DNA from: Streptomyces triticagri
Lineage (GTDB): Bacteria > Actinomycetota > Actinomycetes > Streptomycetales > Streptomycetaceae
Assembly (NCBI RefSeq): GCF_003429565.1
Contig: NZ_QUAK01000103.1
Location: forward strand, 1-32,792
Direction of reading: 5' to 3'
DNA length: 32,792 nt
Position 1 is the stretch's first letter. Every line of letters starts with the position of its first letter. Shown piece by piece: positions 7,394-14,424 of the stretch. Below the pieces are notes generated by a model. The model was not told where the DNA came from. It saw nothing but the letters and a program-made list of their open reading frames with translations, and did not search any database. Both the position numbers and the translations under genes were made by a program.

Positions 7394-8754
7394 GGCGACT
7401 CGACCGGCCGCTCGCGCGCCTCGCGCACGGCGTGGAACGCGTGACGGCGACGGCGCTCGGCCCGTACCAGAGTGCCGTCGTACGGATCGGCTTCGCGGCC
7501 ACCTGGCTGCTCTTCCTGCTGCGCGAGTTCCCGCACCGGCACCGGCTCTACGGTCCCGACGGGCCCTGGAGCTGGCGCCTGGCACAGGAGCTGATCGCGG
7601 ACAACGGGTCGTTCACGGCCCTGATGTGGTCCGACAGCCGCGGCTGGTTCGAGATCGTCTACGCCCTGGCGATGCTCAGCAGCGTGCTGCTGCTGCTGGG
7701 GTGGCGCACCCGGACCATGTCGGTGCTGTTCATGATCGGTGTGCTGTCGCTGCAGAACCGGAGCGTCTTCGTCGGGGACGGCGGCGACAACGTCATCCAC
7801 CTGATGGCGATGTATCTGGTGCTCACGCGGTGCGGACAGGTCTGGTCCCTGGACGCGCGTCGTGCGGCACGCGCGCGTGAGCACGGTGCGGCACGCGCGC
7901 GTGAGCACGGTGCGGCACGCGCGCGTGAGCACGGTGTCGAGGGCCGCCCCACGGACCGTGTCGGCCCCGTGCTGTGGTGGTTCTGCGGACTCGGCCTCTC
8001 CGTGGTGACCTTCATGGGCGTGCTCGGCTGGGGATGGAGCCTCATCTTCTGGGGCTTCTGGCTGGTGCACGGTGTGTGGTGGGCGCTCGGCCAGTACGCG
8101 CCGTACGGGGAGCCGCGGGCCCTGTTCCGCGTCGTCGGCAATCTGATCCACAATGCCGCGCTGCTCGTGATCATGGCGGAGGCCTGTCTGATCTATGCGA
8201 CGGCCGGGTGGTACAAGGTCCAGGGCAGCCGTTGGCAGGACGGCACGGCCGTGCACTACCCGCTGAAGCTGGACTACTTCTCGCCCTGGCCGGCGCTCGG
8301 CGATCTGCTCGTCTCCAGTGCCGTGCTGCTCACTCTGGTGACGTACGGGACCGTCATCGTCCAGGTCGCCTTCCCGTTCACGCTCTTCAACCGCCGGGTG
8401 AAGAACGTGCTGCTCGCATTCATGATCACGGAGCATGCGGTGATCGCCGTGCTGCTCGGGCTGCCGTTCTTCTCGCTCGCGATGATCGCCGCGGACGCCG
8501 TGTTCCTGCCGACGTCGTTCCTGCAGCGGGTCGGGCGGGCGGTGGTGCGCTGTCGTGCCGCGCTGCTGTCCGTGGTCCGGTCGAGGGGCCGCCGGTACGA
8601 GGGTGCGCGGGCCGGAGAAGCGGGCGGGGACGAACAGGGTGAACAGGGTGAACAGGAGGCAGTGGCGGCCGACGGGGAGACGTCGGGCGGGAGCGGTGGT
8701 GGTCCGGACGGCGGCGAGGCCGAGGATCACGCGCGCGTAGGCTTCACTCCGTGA
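7390..8754 (+). CDS. HTTM-domain multi-pass membrane protein
   Basis: The product is 454 aa with several hydrophobic helices matching an HTTM (vitamin-K-dependent gamma-carboxylase-like) membrane domain: RIGFAATWLLFLLREFPHR at the N-terminus, MLSSVLLLLGWRTR, NRSVFVGDGGDNVIHLMAMYL, and after a long polar loop IMAEACLIYATAGWYKVQGSRWQDGTA, typical of this family. The loop (about 158-182) is built from three copies of an 8-aa unit ARAREHGA encoded by perfect 24-bp repeats. The C-terminus is a charged, disordered tail with GEQ repeats. GTG 7390 overlaps the upstream stop. HTTM plus a small single-helix partner recalls SdpB/SdpA, but no SdpC-like toxin is adjacent. The catalytic activity is not known. 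Confidence 0.85.
   Translation: MRRLDRPLARLAHGVERVTATALGPYQSAVVRIGFAATWLLFLLREFPHRHRLYGPDGPWSWRLAQELIADNGSFTALMWSDSRGWFEIVYALAMLSSVLLLLGWRTRTMSVLFMIGVLSLQNRSVFVGDGGDNVIHLMAMYLVLTRCGQVWSLDARRAARAREHGAARAREHGAARAREHGVEGRPTDRVGPVLWWFCGLGLSVVTFMGVLGWGWSLIFWGFWLVHGVWWALGQYAPYGEPRALFRVVGNLIHNAALLVIMAEACLIYATAGWYKVQGSRWQDGTAVHYPLKLDYFSPWPALGDLLVSSAVLLTLVTYGTVIVQVAFPFTLFNRRVKNVLLAFMITEHAVIAVLLGLPFFSLAMIAADAVFLPTSFLQRVGRAVVRCRAALLSVVRSRGRRYEGARAGEAGGDEQGEQGEQEAVAADGETSGGSGGGPDGGEAEDHARVGFTP
7862..7933 (+). repeat. Three perfect 24-bp tandem repeats inside the HTTM gene
   Basis: Units 7862-7885, 7886-7909 and 7910-7933 are identical. Each encodes eight residues, so gain or loss of a unit keeps the frame. 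The repeats fall in a polar loop between membrane helices and are Arg-rich. Perfect identity suggests recent expansion. Confidence 0.92.
8738..8743 (+). promoter_or_regulatory. Putative -10 (TAGGCT) for leaderless rRNA/tRNA methyltransferase mRNA
   Basis: TAGGCT is followed by seven bases and then GTG 8751. It lies inside the end of the HTTM gene, so the methyltransferase could be both translationally coupled (GTGA overlap) and independently transcribed. Confidence 0.4.
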
Positions 8755-9644
8755 ACGCGGCGCGAGGCGATCGGACGAACGGACCCGACCGGGCGGCCTC
8801 CTCGCCGTCGGGACCCGTGCCGGCCCTCGACAGGGCCGAGACCGCCGATGTCCCCGCCTCAGGGCCGCCGACCACGACTCCGACCACGGACGCGGCCCTG
8901 GCCCGCTGGACCGCGCTCCGCGACGGTGCGGTGCTGCTCGACGGGTTCCACGCGCTCAAGCACGCCCTGCGCTTCGACGCGCACGTCGCCACGGCCCTGA
9001 CCAGCGATCTTCAAGCGGTACGTGCGCTGGCCGACGAGCTGGCCCCGGATGTCGCCGACGCCGTCGCCGAAGCGGCCACCGAGGTCCCCGCCGCCGTACT
9101 GCGTGAACTGCTCCCCCGCCTGCACCCGACCGGGATCGCCGCGCTCGCCGCCCGCCCGGCGCGCGCCGACAACCTCGCGGCCCTGACCCGTACGCCCCGC
9201 ACCGCACCCGTCGTCGTGCTCGACAACCCGCGCAATCTGGGGAACGCCGGTGCCGTCATCCGCCTCGCGGCCGGCTTCGGCGCGACGGGTGTGGTCACCA
9301 CCGGCACCCTCGACCCCTGGCACCCGAACGTCGTGCGCGGTGCGGCCGGGCTGCATTACGCCACCGCCGTCGAGCATCTGCCCGTGGACGCGCTGCCCGC
9401 CGGGCCCCTCTACGCACTCGACCCGGAGGGCGAGGACATCCGCACCCTCGAGCTGCCCGACGACGCCCTGCTGGCCTTCGGGTCGGAGCGCAGCGGCATC
9501 ACCGACGAGCTGCGCGCGCGTGCCGACGCCCTGGTGTCGCTGCCGATGCGCCCCCAGGTGTCCAGTTACAACCTGGCGACCAGTGTGGGCATGGCCCTCT
9601 TCCACTGGTCGGCGGCCGGCTGGTCGGCGGCCGGCGGCCGCTGA
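8751..9644 (+). CDS. SpoU/TrmH-type RNA 2'-O-ribose methyltransferase
   Basis: The product is 297 aa. The catalytic SPOUT domain has the three SpoU motifs: DNPRNLGNAGAVIRLAAGFG (motif 1, substrate Arg/Asn), AFGSERSGIT (motif 2), and LPMRPQVSSYNLATSVGMALF (motif 3, the SAM knot; the usual S-L-N is S-Y-N). The N-terminal half holds the substrate-binding region after a disordered leader of about 40 residues. It transfers a methyl group from SAM to a ribose 2'-OH in tRNA or rRNA; the target nucleotide cannot be told from sequence. The start GTG overlaps the HTTM stop. A near-exact 15-bp duplication encodes the C-terminal WSAAGWSAAG. Confidence 0.92.
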   Translation: MNAARGDRTNGPDRAASSPSGPVPALDRAETADVPASGPPTTTPTTDAALARWTALRDGAVLLDGFHALKHALRFDAHVATALTSDLQAVRALADELAPDVADAVAEAATEVPAAVLRELLPRLHPTGIAALAARPARADNLAALTRTPRTAPVVVLDNPRNLGNAGAVIRLAAGFGATGVVTTGTLDPWHPNVVRGAAGLHYATAVEHLPVDALPAGPLYALDPEGEDIRTLELPDDALLAFGSERSGITDELRARADALVSLPMRPQVSSYNLATSVGMALFHWSAAGWSAAGGR

Positions 9645-9671
9645 CGGGTCCGCCGGCCACGCGCGCGTACG

Positions 9672-11363
9672 TCACGCCTCGCGGCGGACCTCGACCACCC
9701 GGAAGCGGTTGGCGACGAATGCGGCGTCGCACAGTGCCGCGTTCGCCGCCGGGTTGCCGCCCGAGCCGTGGAAGTCGGAGAACGCCGCGGTCTGGTTGAC
9801 GTACACCCCGCCCGTCAGGTTCAACGAGAGCTGGGCGCACTCCTCGAAGCAGACCTCCTCGAGGGCGCGCTCCGTGTCGGCGGACGTGGTGTACGCGCCG
9901 ACGGTCATGGCGCCCTTGTCGCGGATGGTGCGGCGCAGCAGCTCCACCGCGTCGGCCGTCGAGTCCACGGCGACGGCGAAGGACACCGGGCCGAAGCATT
10001 CGTCCAGGTAGACCGATTCGGTGTCCGGTTTGCTGCCGTCGAGCTTGACGATGACGGGGGAGCGGACGACGGCGTCCGGGAACTCCGGGTGGGTGATGTC
10101 GCGGGAGGCCAGGGCGACTTCGCCGAGGCCGCCGGCCGCCTCGAGTCGGGCCTTGACGTCCGGGTTGACCAGGGCGCCGAGGAGGGCGGAGGCCCGGGCG
10201 TCGTCACCGAGGAGGCCGCCGACGGCGTCCGACAGGTCACCGAGCACCTCGTCGTACGTCTTCGGGCCGGCGTCCGTGGTGATGCCGTCGCGGGGGATCA
10301 GCAGATTCTGCGGGGTGGTGCACATCTGGCCGCTGTAGAGCGAGAGGGAGAACGCCAGATTGGCCAGCATGCCGCGGTAGTTGTCGGTGGAGTCGATGAC
10401 CACCGTGTTGACCCCGGCCTTTTCCGTGTACACCTGGGCCTGGCGGGCGTTGGCCTCGAGCCAGTCGCCGAAGGCGGTGGAGCCCGTGTAGTCGATGATC
10501 TTCACTTCGGGGCGCAGGGCGAGGGTCTTGGCGATGCCTTCGCCGGGCCTCTCGGCGGCGAGCGCCACGAGATCGGGGTCGAAGCCGGCTTCGGCGAGCA
10601 CCTCGCGGGCCACTCGCACGGTGAGCGCGAGCGGCAGTACGGCCCGCGGGTGTGGCTTGACCAGGACCGGGTTCCCGGTGGCGAGGGAGGCGAAGAGGCC
10701 CGGGTAGCCGTTCCAGGTGGGGAAGGTGTTGCAGCCGATGAGCAGGGCGATGCCGCGGGGGACCGGGGTGAACTGCTTGCGCAGATTGAGCGGGTCGCGC
10801 TTGCCCTGGGGCTTGCTCCAGTCCGCCGCCTCGGGGGTGCGGACCTGGTCCACGTACGCGTAGGTGACCGCTTCGAGGCCGCGGTCCTGGGCGTGCGGGC
10901 CGCCGGCCTGCAGGGCCATCATGAAGGCCTGGCCGCTGGTGTGCATGACGGCGTGCGCGAATTCGTGGGTGCGCGCGCTGATCCGCGCGAGGATCTCCAG
11001 GCAGACCGCGGCCCGCACCTCGGCGCCGGCGTCCCGCCAGGCCGGGATGGCCGCGCGCATCGCGGGCAGCAGCACGTCGATGTCCGGGTGCGGGTACTCG
11101 ATGCCCAACTCGGGGCCGTACGGGGAGACTTCGCCGCCCGTCCAGGCGTCGGTGCCGGGCTGGTCGAGGTCGAAGCGGCGGCCGAGGAGCGCGTCGAAGG
11201 CGGCCTTGCCGTCCGCGGCGCTCAGTGTGCCGTTCTCCCCGTAGGCCTTGGGGTGTTCCGGGTGGGGGGACCAGTACGCCCGGGTGCGGATCGTTTCGAG
11301 CGCCTGGTCGAGTGTGGGGCGGTGCTTCTCGATCAGGTCGTGAGCGGTGAGCTCGGCGGCCAT
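9672..11363 (-). CDS. paaN: PaaN-type aldehyde dehydrogenase of phenylacetate catabolism
   Basis: This 563-aa aldehyde dehydrogenase superfamily protein lacks the C-terminal MaoC hydratase domain of PaaZ, matching the actinobacterial PaaN type. Motifs include FTPVPRGIALLIGCNTFPTWNGYPGLF (the PxN-like substrate tunnel), YTGSTAFGDWLE (NAD loop), the YTEKAGVN Glu, and LYSGQMCTTPQN with the catalytic Cys. It probably oxidises the ring-cleavage semialdehyde-CoA. ATG 11363 was chosen because GAGGAG lies eight bases upstream; an ATG 18 bases earlier lacks this. It diverges from the 3-hydroxyacyl-CoA dehydrogenase across a shared operator and is convergent with the methyltransferase gene. Confidence 0.93.
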   Translation of the reverse strand: MAAELTAHDLIEKHRPTLDQALETIRTRAYWSPHPEHPKAYGENGTLSAADGKAAFDALLGRRFDLDQPGTDAWTGGEVSPYGPELGIEYPHPDIDVLLPAMRAAIPAWRDAGAEVRAAVCLEILARISARTHEFAHAVMHTSGQAFMMALQAGGPHAQDRGLEAVTYAYVDQVRTPEAADWSKPQGKRDPLNLRKQFTPVPRGIALLIGCNTFPTWNGYPGLFASLATGNPVLVKPHPRAVLPLALTVRVAREVLAEAGFDPDLVALAAERPGEGIAKTLALRPEVKIIDYTGSTAFGDWLEANARQAQVYTEKAGVNTVVIDSTDNYRGMLANLAFSLSLYSGQMCTTPQNLLIPRDGITTDAGPKTYDEVLGDLSDAVGGLLGDDARASALLGALVNPDVKARLEAAGGLGEVALASRDITHPEFPDAVVRSPVIVKLDGSKPDTESVYLDECFGPVSFAVAVDSTADAVELLRRTIRDKGAMTVGAYTTSADTERALEEVCFEECAQLSLNLTGGVYVNQTAAFSDFHGSGGNPAANAALCDAAFVANRFRVVEVRREA

Positions 11364-11493
11364 GACGGACCAACTCCTCAACGGACCGGCTCCTCGTCGA
11401 GCCGGCGGGCCGGGCAGATGCGGGCGGGTACTGGCGGGTGTGCGCGATTGCGGCGGGTGTGGGAACGGCTGGGCTCCGGTCGGACCGGACGGC

Positions 11494-11528
11494 TAGAGTT
11501 AGCGTAACCGAACGATCGGTCGGGACAA
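11494..11528. promoter_or_regulatory. Divergent paaN / hydroxyacyl-CoA dehydrogenase promoters
   Basis: For paaN, the minus strand reads TTGTCC (11528-11523), a 16-base spacer, then TACGCT (11506-11501); the operator fills the whole spacer. For the rightward gene, TAGAGT (11494-11499) or TAGCGT (11500-11505) can serve as -10, both abutting the operator; its -35 is poor. One bound repressor could block both directions. Confidence 0.5.
11505..11523 (+). promoter_or_regulatory. Palindromic operator (putative TetR site 2)
   Basis: TAACCGAACGATCGGTCGG is identical over all 19 bases to the element upstream of paaA (6453-6471, opposite strand). It sits between divergent paaN and the operon that encodes the TetR regulator, so autoregulation is expected. 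Confidence 0.78.
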
Positions 11529-11543
11529 GGGGGTCGGCCGAAC

Positions 11544-11555
11544 CTGTGGAAAACC
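11544..11555 (+). promoter_or_regulatory. CTGTGGAAAACC motif, copy 2
   Basis: This is the second CTGTGGANAACC copy, 20 bases downstream of the operator and 21 bases upstream of the dehydrogenase start, inside the probable 5' leader. As a DnaA box it is a poorer match than copies 1 and 3. Confidence 0.35.
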
Positions 11556-11576
11556 CCCTGCGGGAGGATCGCGGGC

Positions 11577-13091
11577 ATGACAGGACTCGACTCCAGGACC
11601 CCGGTGGCCGTCGTCGGCACGGGGACCATGGGCCAGGGCATCGCCCAGGTCGCCCTTCTCGCGGGACACTCCGTCCGGCTCCACGACGCGATACCCGGGC
11701 GGCCCGATCAGGCCGCGGAACAGCTCGCCGCCCGGCTGGCCAGGCTCGTGGAGAAGGGCCGGCTCACCGACGACGCCAGGACGGCGGCCCTCGCCCGGCT
11801 GACCCCCGTCGCGAGCCTCGACGAGCTCGCCGGCTGCGGTCTCGTGGTGGAGGCGGTTCTCGAGCAACTCGACGTCAAGCAAGGCCTGATGCGGGCCCTC
11901 GAGGCGGTCGTCGACACGGACTGTCTGCTGGCGACGAACACCTCGTCGCTGTCCGTCACCGCCATCGCCGGAGCCCTCGAACACCCGGGCCGCTGCGTCG
12001 GACTGCACTTCTTCAACCCCGCTCCCCTGATGCCCCTGGTCGAGGTCGTCAGCGGCTTCGCCACGGACGAATCGTGCGCCACGCGCGCGTACGACACGGC
12101 GAAGGACTGGGGCAAGACCCCGGTGAGCTCGGCGGACACACCGGGCTTCATCGTCAATCGCGTGGCACGCCCCTTCTACGCCGAGGCCCTGCGCGTGTAC
12201 GAGGAGCAGGCCGCGGATCCGGCGACCATCGATGCGGTGCTGCGTGAGTGCGGCGGATTCCGGATGGGCCCCTTCGAACTGACCGACCTGATCGGCCAGG
12301 ACGTCAACGAGGCGGTGACACGCTCGGTGTGGGAAGCCTTCTACCAGGACCCGAAGTTCACACCGTCGCTCGCCCAGCGCAGGCTCGTCGAATCGGGCCG
12401 GCTCGGCCGGAAGTCCGGCCGGGGCTGGTTCGACCACAGCGGGCAGGAGCGGCCCGTACCGCGCACCGAACCGGCCGCGCCGGCCGTGGAATCGGTCGTG
12501 GTGAGCGGGCACCTCGGCCCGGCCGAGCCGCTCGTCGGGCTCCTGGAGGAGGCCGGCGTGGGCGTCTCCCGGGTGGGTGCGCAGGACGACGCTCCGGCCG
12601 TCCTGCTGCCCGGCGGCGGCCGATTGGTGCTCGCCGGCGCCCAGGACCCCGGCGGCGACGTCGTGCGCTTCGACCTGTCCTTCGACTACCGCGCGGCCAC
12701 CCGGATCGCCGTGGCGGCCGGCGACTCCGCCTCGCCGTACACCGTCCAGGAGGCCGTGGGCCTGTTCCAGGCGCTCGGCAAGCAGGTGTCCCTGATCGAC
12801 GACATGCCCGGCCTGATCGTCGCCCGTACGGTGGCGATGCTCGTGGACTTCGCCGCCGATGCAGTGGCCCGCGCGGTGGCGGGCGAGGAGGACGTGGACA
12901 CCGCGATGCGGCTCGGCGTCAACTACCCCGTACCGCTGCTCGCCTGGGCGCGCGAGGCCGGACACCGGCATCTCGTCCGTACGCTGCAGACGCTGCACGA
13001 GCACCACCCCACCGGGCGATACGCCCCCGGCCGCGGCCTGGTGCGCCGCGCCCGCGCGGAGAAGGCAGAGAAGGACGAGGTCGTGGCATGA
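11577..13091 (+). CDS. paaH: 3-hydroxyacyl-CoA dehydrogenase, PaaH-like two-domain form
   Basis: The product is 504 aa. The N-terminal Rossmann fold has VVGTGTMGQGIAQ (NAD-binding GxGxxGxG) and NTSSLSVTAIA; GLHFFNPAPLMPLVEVV carries the catalytic His. The first C-terminal dimerisation domain (about 185-285) has DTPGFIVNRVARPFYAEALR, and a second copy follows (about 395-495, MPGLIVARTVAMLVDFAADA). Length and domain repetition match PaaH/PaaC-type enzymes that oxidise 3-hydroxyadipyl-CoA, though 3-hydroxybutyryl-CoA cannot be excluded. ATG 11577 follows GGGAGG by nine bases. The stop overlaps the TetR gene start as ATGA. Together with the shared operator, this context favours a role in phenylacetate degradation. 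Confidence 0.9.
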   Translation: MTGLDSRTPVAVVGTGTMGQGIAQVALLAGHSVRLHDAIPGRPDQAAEQLAARLARLVEKGRLTDDARTAALARLTPVASLDELAGCGLVVEAVLEQLDVKQGLMRALEAVVDTDCLLATNTSSLSVTAIAGALEHPGRCVGLHFFNPAPLMPLVEVVSGFATDESCATRAYDTAKDWGKTPVSSADTPGFIVNRVARPFYAEALRVYEEQAADPATIDAVLRECGGFRMGPFELTDLIGQDVNEAVTRSVWEAFYQDPKFTPSLAQRRLVESGRLGRKSGRGWFDHSGQERPVPRTEPAAPAVESVVVSGHLGPAEPLVGLLEEAGVGVSRVGAQDDAPAVLLPGGGRLVLAGAQDPGGDVVRFDLSFDYRAATRIAVAAGDSASPYTVQEAVGLFQALGKQVSLIDDMPGLIVARTVAMLVDFAADAVARAVAGEEDVDTAMRLGVNYPVPLLAWAREAGHRHLVRTLQTLHEHHPTGRYAPGRGLVRRARAEKAEKDEVVA

Positions 13092-13678
13092 GCGCAGTGA
13101 AACGGGACACGTACACCCCGCAGAGCCTCCTCGCGGTGGCGGTGCAGGTCTTCAACGAGCGTGGTTACGACGGCACTTCCATGGAGCACCTGTCCAAGGC
13201 GGCCGGCATCTCCAAGTCCTCGATCTACCACCATGTGGCGAGCAAGGAGGACCTGCTGCGACGTGCGGTCAGCCGTGCACTCGACGGCCTCTTCGGGATC
13301 CTCGACGAGGAGCACGCGCGCGTGGGGCGTGCCGTGGAACGCCTCGAGTACGTGACCCGGCGCATGGTCGAGGTGCTCACCGCCGAACTTCCGTACGTCA
13401 CGCTGCTGTTGCGGGTGCGGGGGAACACGGACACCGAGCAGTGGGCGATGGAACGGCGCCGCGAGTTCGACCACCAGGTGGCCGAGCTGTTCGAGGCTGC
13501 GGTGGCGGACGGCGATCTGCGGGCGGACGTCGAGGGCAGGCTGGCGACCCGGCTGCTCTTCGGGATGATCAACTCGGTGGTGGAGTGGTATCGGCCCGAG
13601 GTCCGCGGCGCCGACGGGCCGGCGGTGGCCGACGCGGTGGTGCAATTGGCGTTCCACGGGCTGCGTACCGACACCTGA
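13088..13678 (+). CDS. TetR/AcrR-family regulator, probable PaaR-like repressor
   Basis: The product is 196 aa. The N-terminal DNA-binding domain (about 10-57) is textbook TetR: LLAVAVQVFNERGYDGTSMEHLSKAAGISKSSIYHHVASKEDLL, with the recognition helix SKSSIYHHV. The all-helical C-terminus should bind the inducer, by analogy with PaaR perhaps phenylacetyl-CoA, which is not provable here. It is translationally coupled to the hydroxyacyl-CoA dehydrogenase gene (ATGA overlap). It is the only TetR-type protein in the window, and palindromes of TetR type occur upstream of paaA, between paaN and its own operon, and in weaker form before bkdA, so I infer it controls them. Confidence 0.9.
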   Translation: MSAVKRDTYTPQSLLAVAVQVFNERGYDGTSMEHLSKAAGISKSSIYHHVASKEDLLRRAVSRALDGLFGILDEEHARVGRAVERLEYVTRRMVEVLTAELPYVTLLLRVRGNTDTEQWAMERRREFDHQVAELFEAAVADGDLRADVEGRLATRLLFGMINSVVEWYRPEVRGADGPAVADAVVQLAFHGLRTDT

Positions 13679-13689
13679 GTCCGACGTGG

Positions 13690-13701
13690 GGCGCATGCGC
13701 C
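13690..13701. other. 12-bp perfect palindrome between convergent genes
   Basis: GGCGCATGCGCC lies in the 28-base gap between the TetR gene and bkdR, which are convergent. It could form a short stem for a bidirectional terminator, but it has no loop or T tract, so this is weak. Confidence 0.3.
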
Positions 13702-13706
13702 GGCAG

Positions 13707-14249
13707 CTACGGGGCCGGATCGAGGTCGGTCTCCTCGAAGACGAGCAGGGTGCGCGTGCTGAGCACCTCCGGGATGGCCTGCAGCCGGGTGAGCACCAGC
13801 TCGCGCAGGGCCCGGTTGTCCGGCGAGTGCACCAGGAGCAGCACGTCGAAGTCGCCGCTGACCAGGGCGATGTGGGCGGCGCCCGGCAGGTCGCGCAGCT
13901 GCGCGCGCACGGTCCGCCAGGAGTTCTGCACGATCTTCAGGGTGATGTATGCGGAGGCGCCCTGGCCCGCCCGTTCGTGGTTGACGCGGGCGCCGAATCC
14001 GCGGATGACGCCGTCCTCGATGAGCCGATTGATCCGGGCGTAGGCATTGGCCCGGGACACATGGACGCGTTCGGCGACGGAGCGTATCGAGGCGCGGCCG
14101 TCCGCCTGGAGCATGCGCAGGATGTCGCGGTCGATGGAGTCGAGCGGCCGCGGCGGCGGCATCGCAGGAAGCTGATCCTCCGCCTCGGCCGGCGGCTGCG
14201 GGTCCGGCGCTCCGGCCTCGTCGCCGTCGGCCATTCGTTCAGATGCCAT
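13707..14249 (-). CDS. bkdR: AsnC/Lrp-family regulator BkdR
   Basis: The product is 180 aa. A Pro/acidic leader (1-35) precedes the AsnC helix-turn-helix, with DSIDRDILRMLQADGRASIRSVAERVHVSRANAYARINRLIEDGVI, then an RAM ligand-binding domain (about 90-172) containing AHIALVSGDFDVLLLVHSPD and the C-terminal TRTLLVFEE. Lrp-type regulators bind amino acids or derived ligands and act as multimers. It is divergent from bkdABC, and BkdR proteins in this position are known to control bkd genes in Streptomyces. ATG 14249 follows GGGAGG; upstream in-frame extension runs through the promoter region and is rejected. The gene is likely autoregulated through the adjacent inverted repeats. Confidence 0.93.
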   Translation of the reverse strand: MASERMADGDEAGAPDPQPPAEAEDQLPAMPPPRPLDSIDRDILRMLQADGRASIRSVAERVHVSRANAYARINRLIEDGVIRGFGARVNHERAGQGASAYITLKIVQNSWRTVRAQLRDLPGAAHIALVSGDFDVLLLVHSPDNRALRELVLTRLQAIPEVLSTRTLLVFEETDLDPAP

Positions 14250-14268
14250 GTGCCCCCGCCTCCCTACC

Positions 14269-14287
14269 ATGGACGTACTGCATCCAT
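14269..14287. promoter_or_regulatory. Imperfect inverted repeat, candidate BkdR site
   Basis: ATGGACGTACTGCATCCAT has 7-bp arms (ATGGACG / CATCCAT, one mismatch) around a 5-bp centre, 20 bases upstream of bkdR. Its size and A/T-bearing centre suit an Lrp-type site. Confidence 0.4.
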
Positions 14288-14288
14288 A

Positions 14289-14322
14289 CCAGGCTGTGGA
14301 GAACCGTTTGTCCACAGCCTGG
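14289..14322. promoter_or_regulatory. Perfect 12-bp-arm inverted repeat between bkdR and bkdA
   Basis: The arms CCAGGCTGTGGA and TCCACAGCCTGG are exactly complementary, separated by ten bases. The right arm plus preceding bases contains TTGTCCACA (14309-14317), the consensus Streptomyces DnaA box; the left arm forms an inverted near-copy (CTGTGGAGAACC, 14294-14305). It could be a regulator operator (BkdR is the obvious candidate), a DnaA-binding pair or a cruciform/hairpin in the leader. Confidence 0.6.
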
Positions 14323-14348
14323 AGGTGCCTGTAGCCAAAATGCGCCGG

Positions 14349-14367
14349 CGACCGAACAATCGGTAGG
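14349..14367 (+). promoter_or_regulatory. Operator-like element upstream of bkdA (putative TetR site 3)
   Basis: CGACCGAACAATCGGTAGG matches the 19-bp paa operator at 15 positions and keeps both ACCGA/TCGGT arms. It lies just downstream of a possible -10 (CAAAAT, 14336-14341) and 57 bases before the bkdA start codon. Confidence 0.5.
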
Positions 14368-14424
14368 TGAGGCGCGTCACACCCAGCGTGCCGTCCTGTC
14401 CGCTCCCACGAGGAGGTGCACGCG

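Noticed and set aside
7862..7933. CRISPR-like array
   Set aside because: The units are directly adjacent with no spacers and lie in frame inside a membrane-protein gene.
8859..9605. Minus-strand open frame opposite the RNA methyltransferase
   Set aside because: It has no recognisable motif and a Gly/Arg/Val-biased composition, while the opposite strand carries all three SpoU motifs.
9768..11507. 579-codon plus-strand frame opposite paaN
   Set aside because: The translation is low-complexity Gly/Val/Arg/Glu with no domain; the minus strand encodes a full aldehyde dehydrogenase.
14289..14322. Intrinsic terminator of bkdR or an upstream gene
   Set aside because: It lies between two divergent 5' ends, so no transcript ends here.
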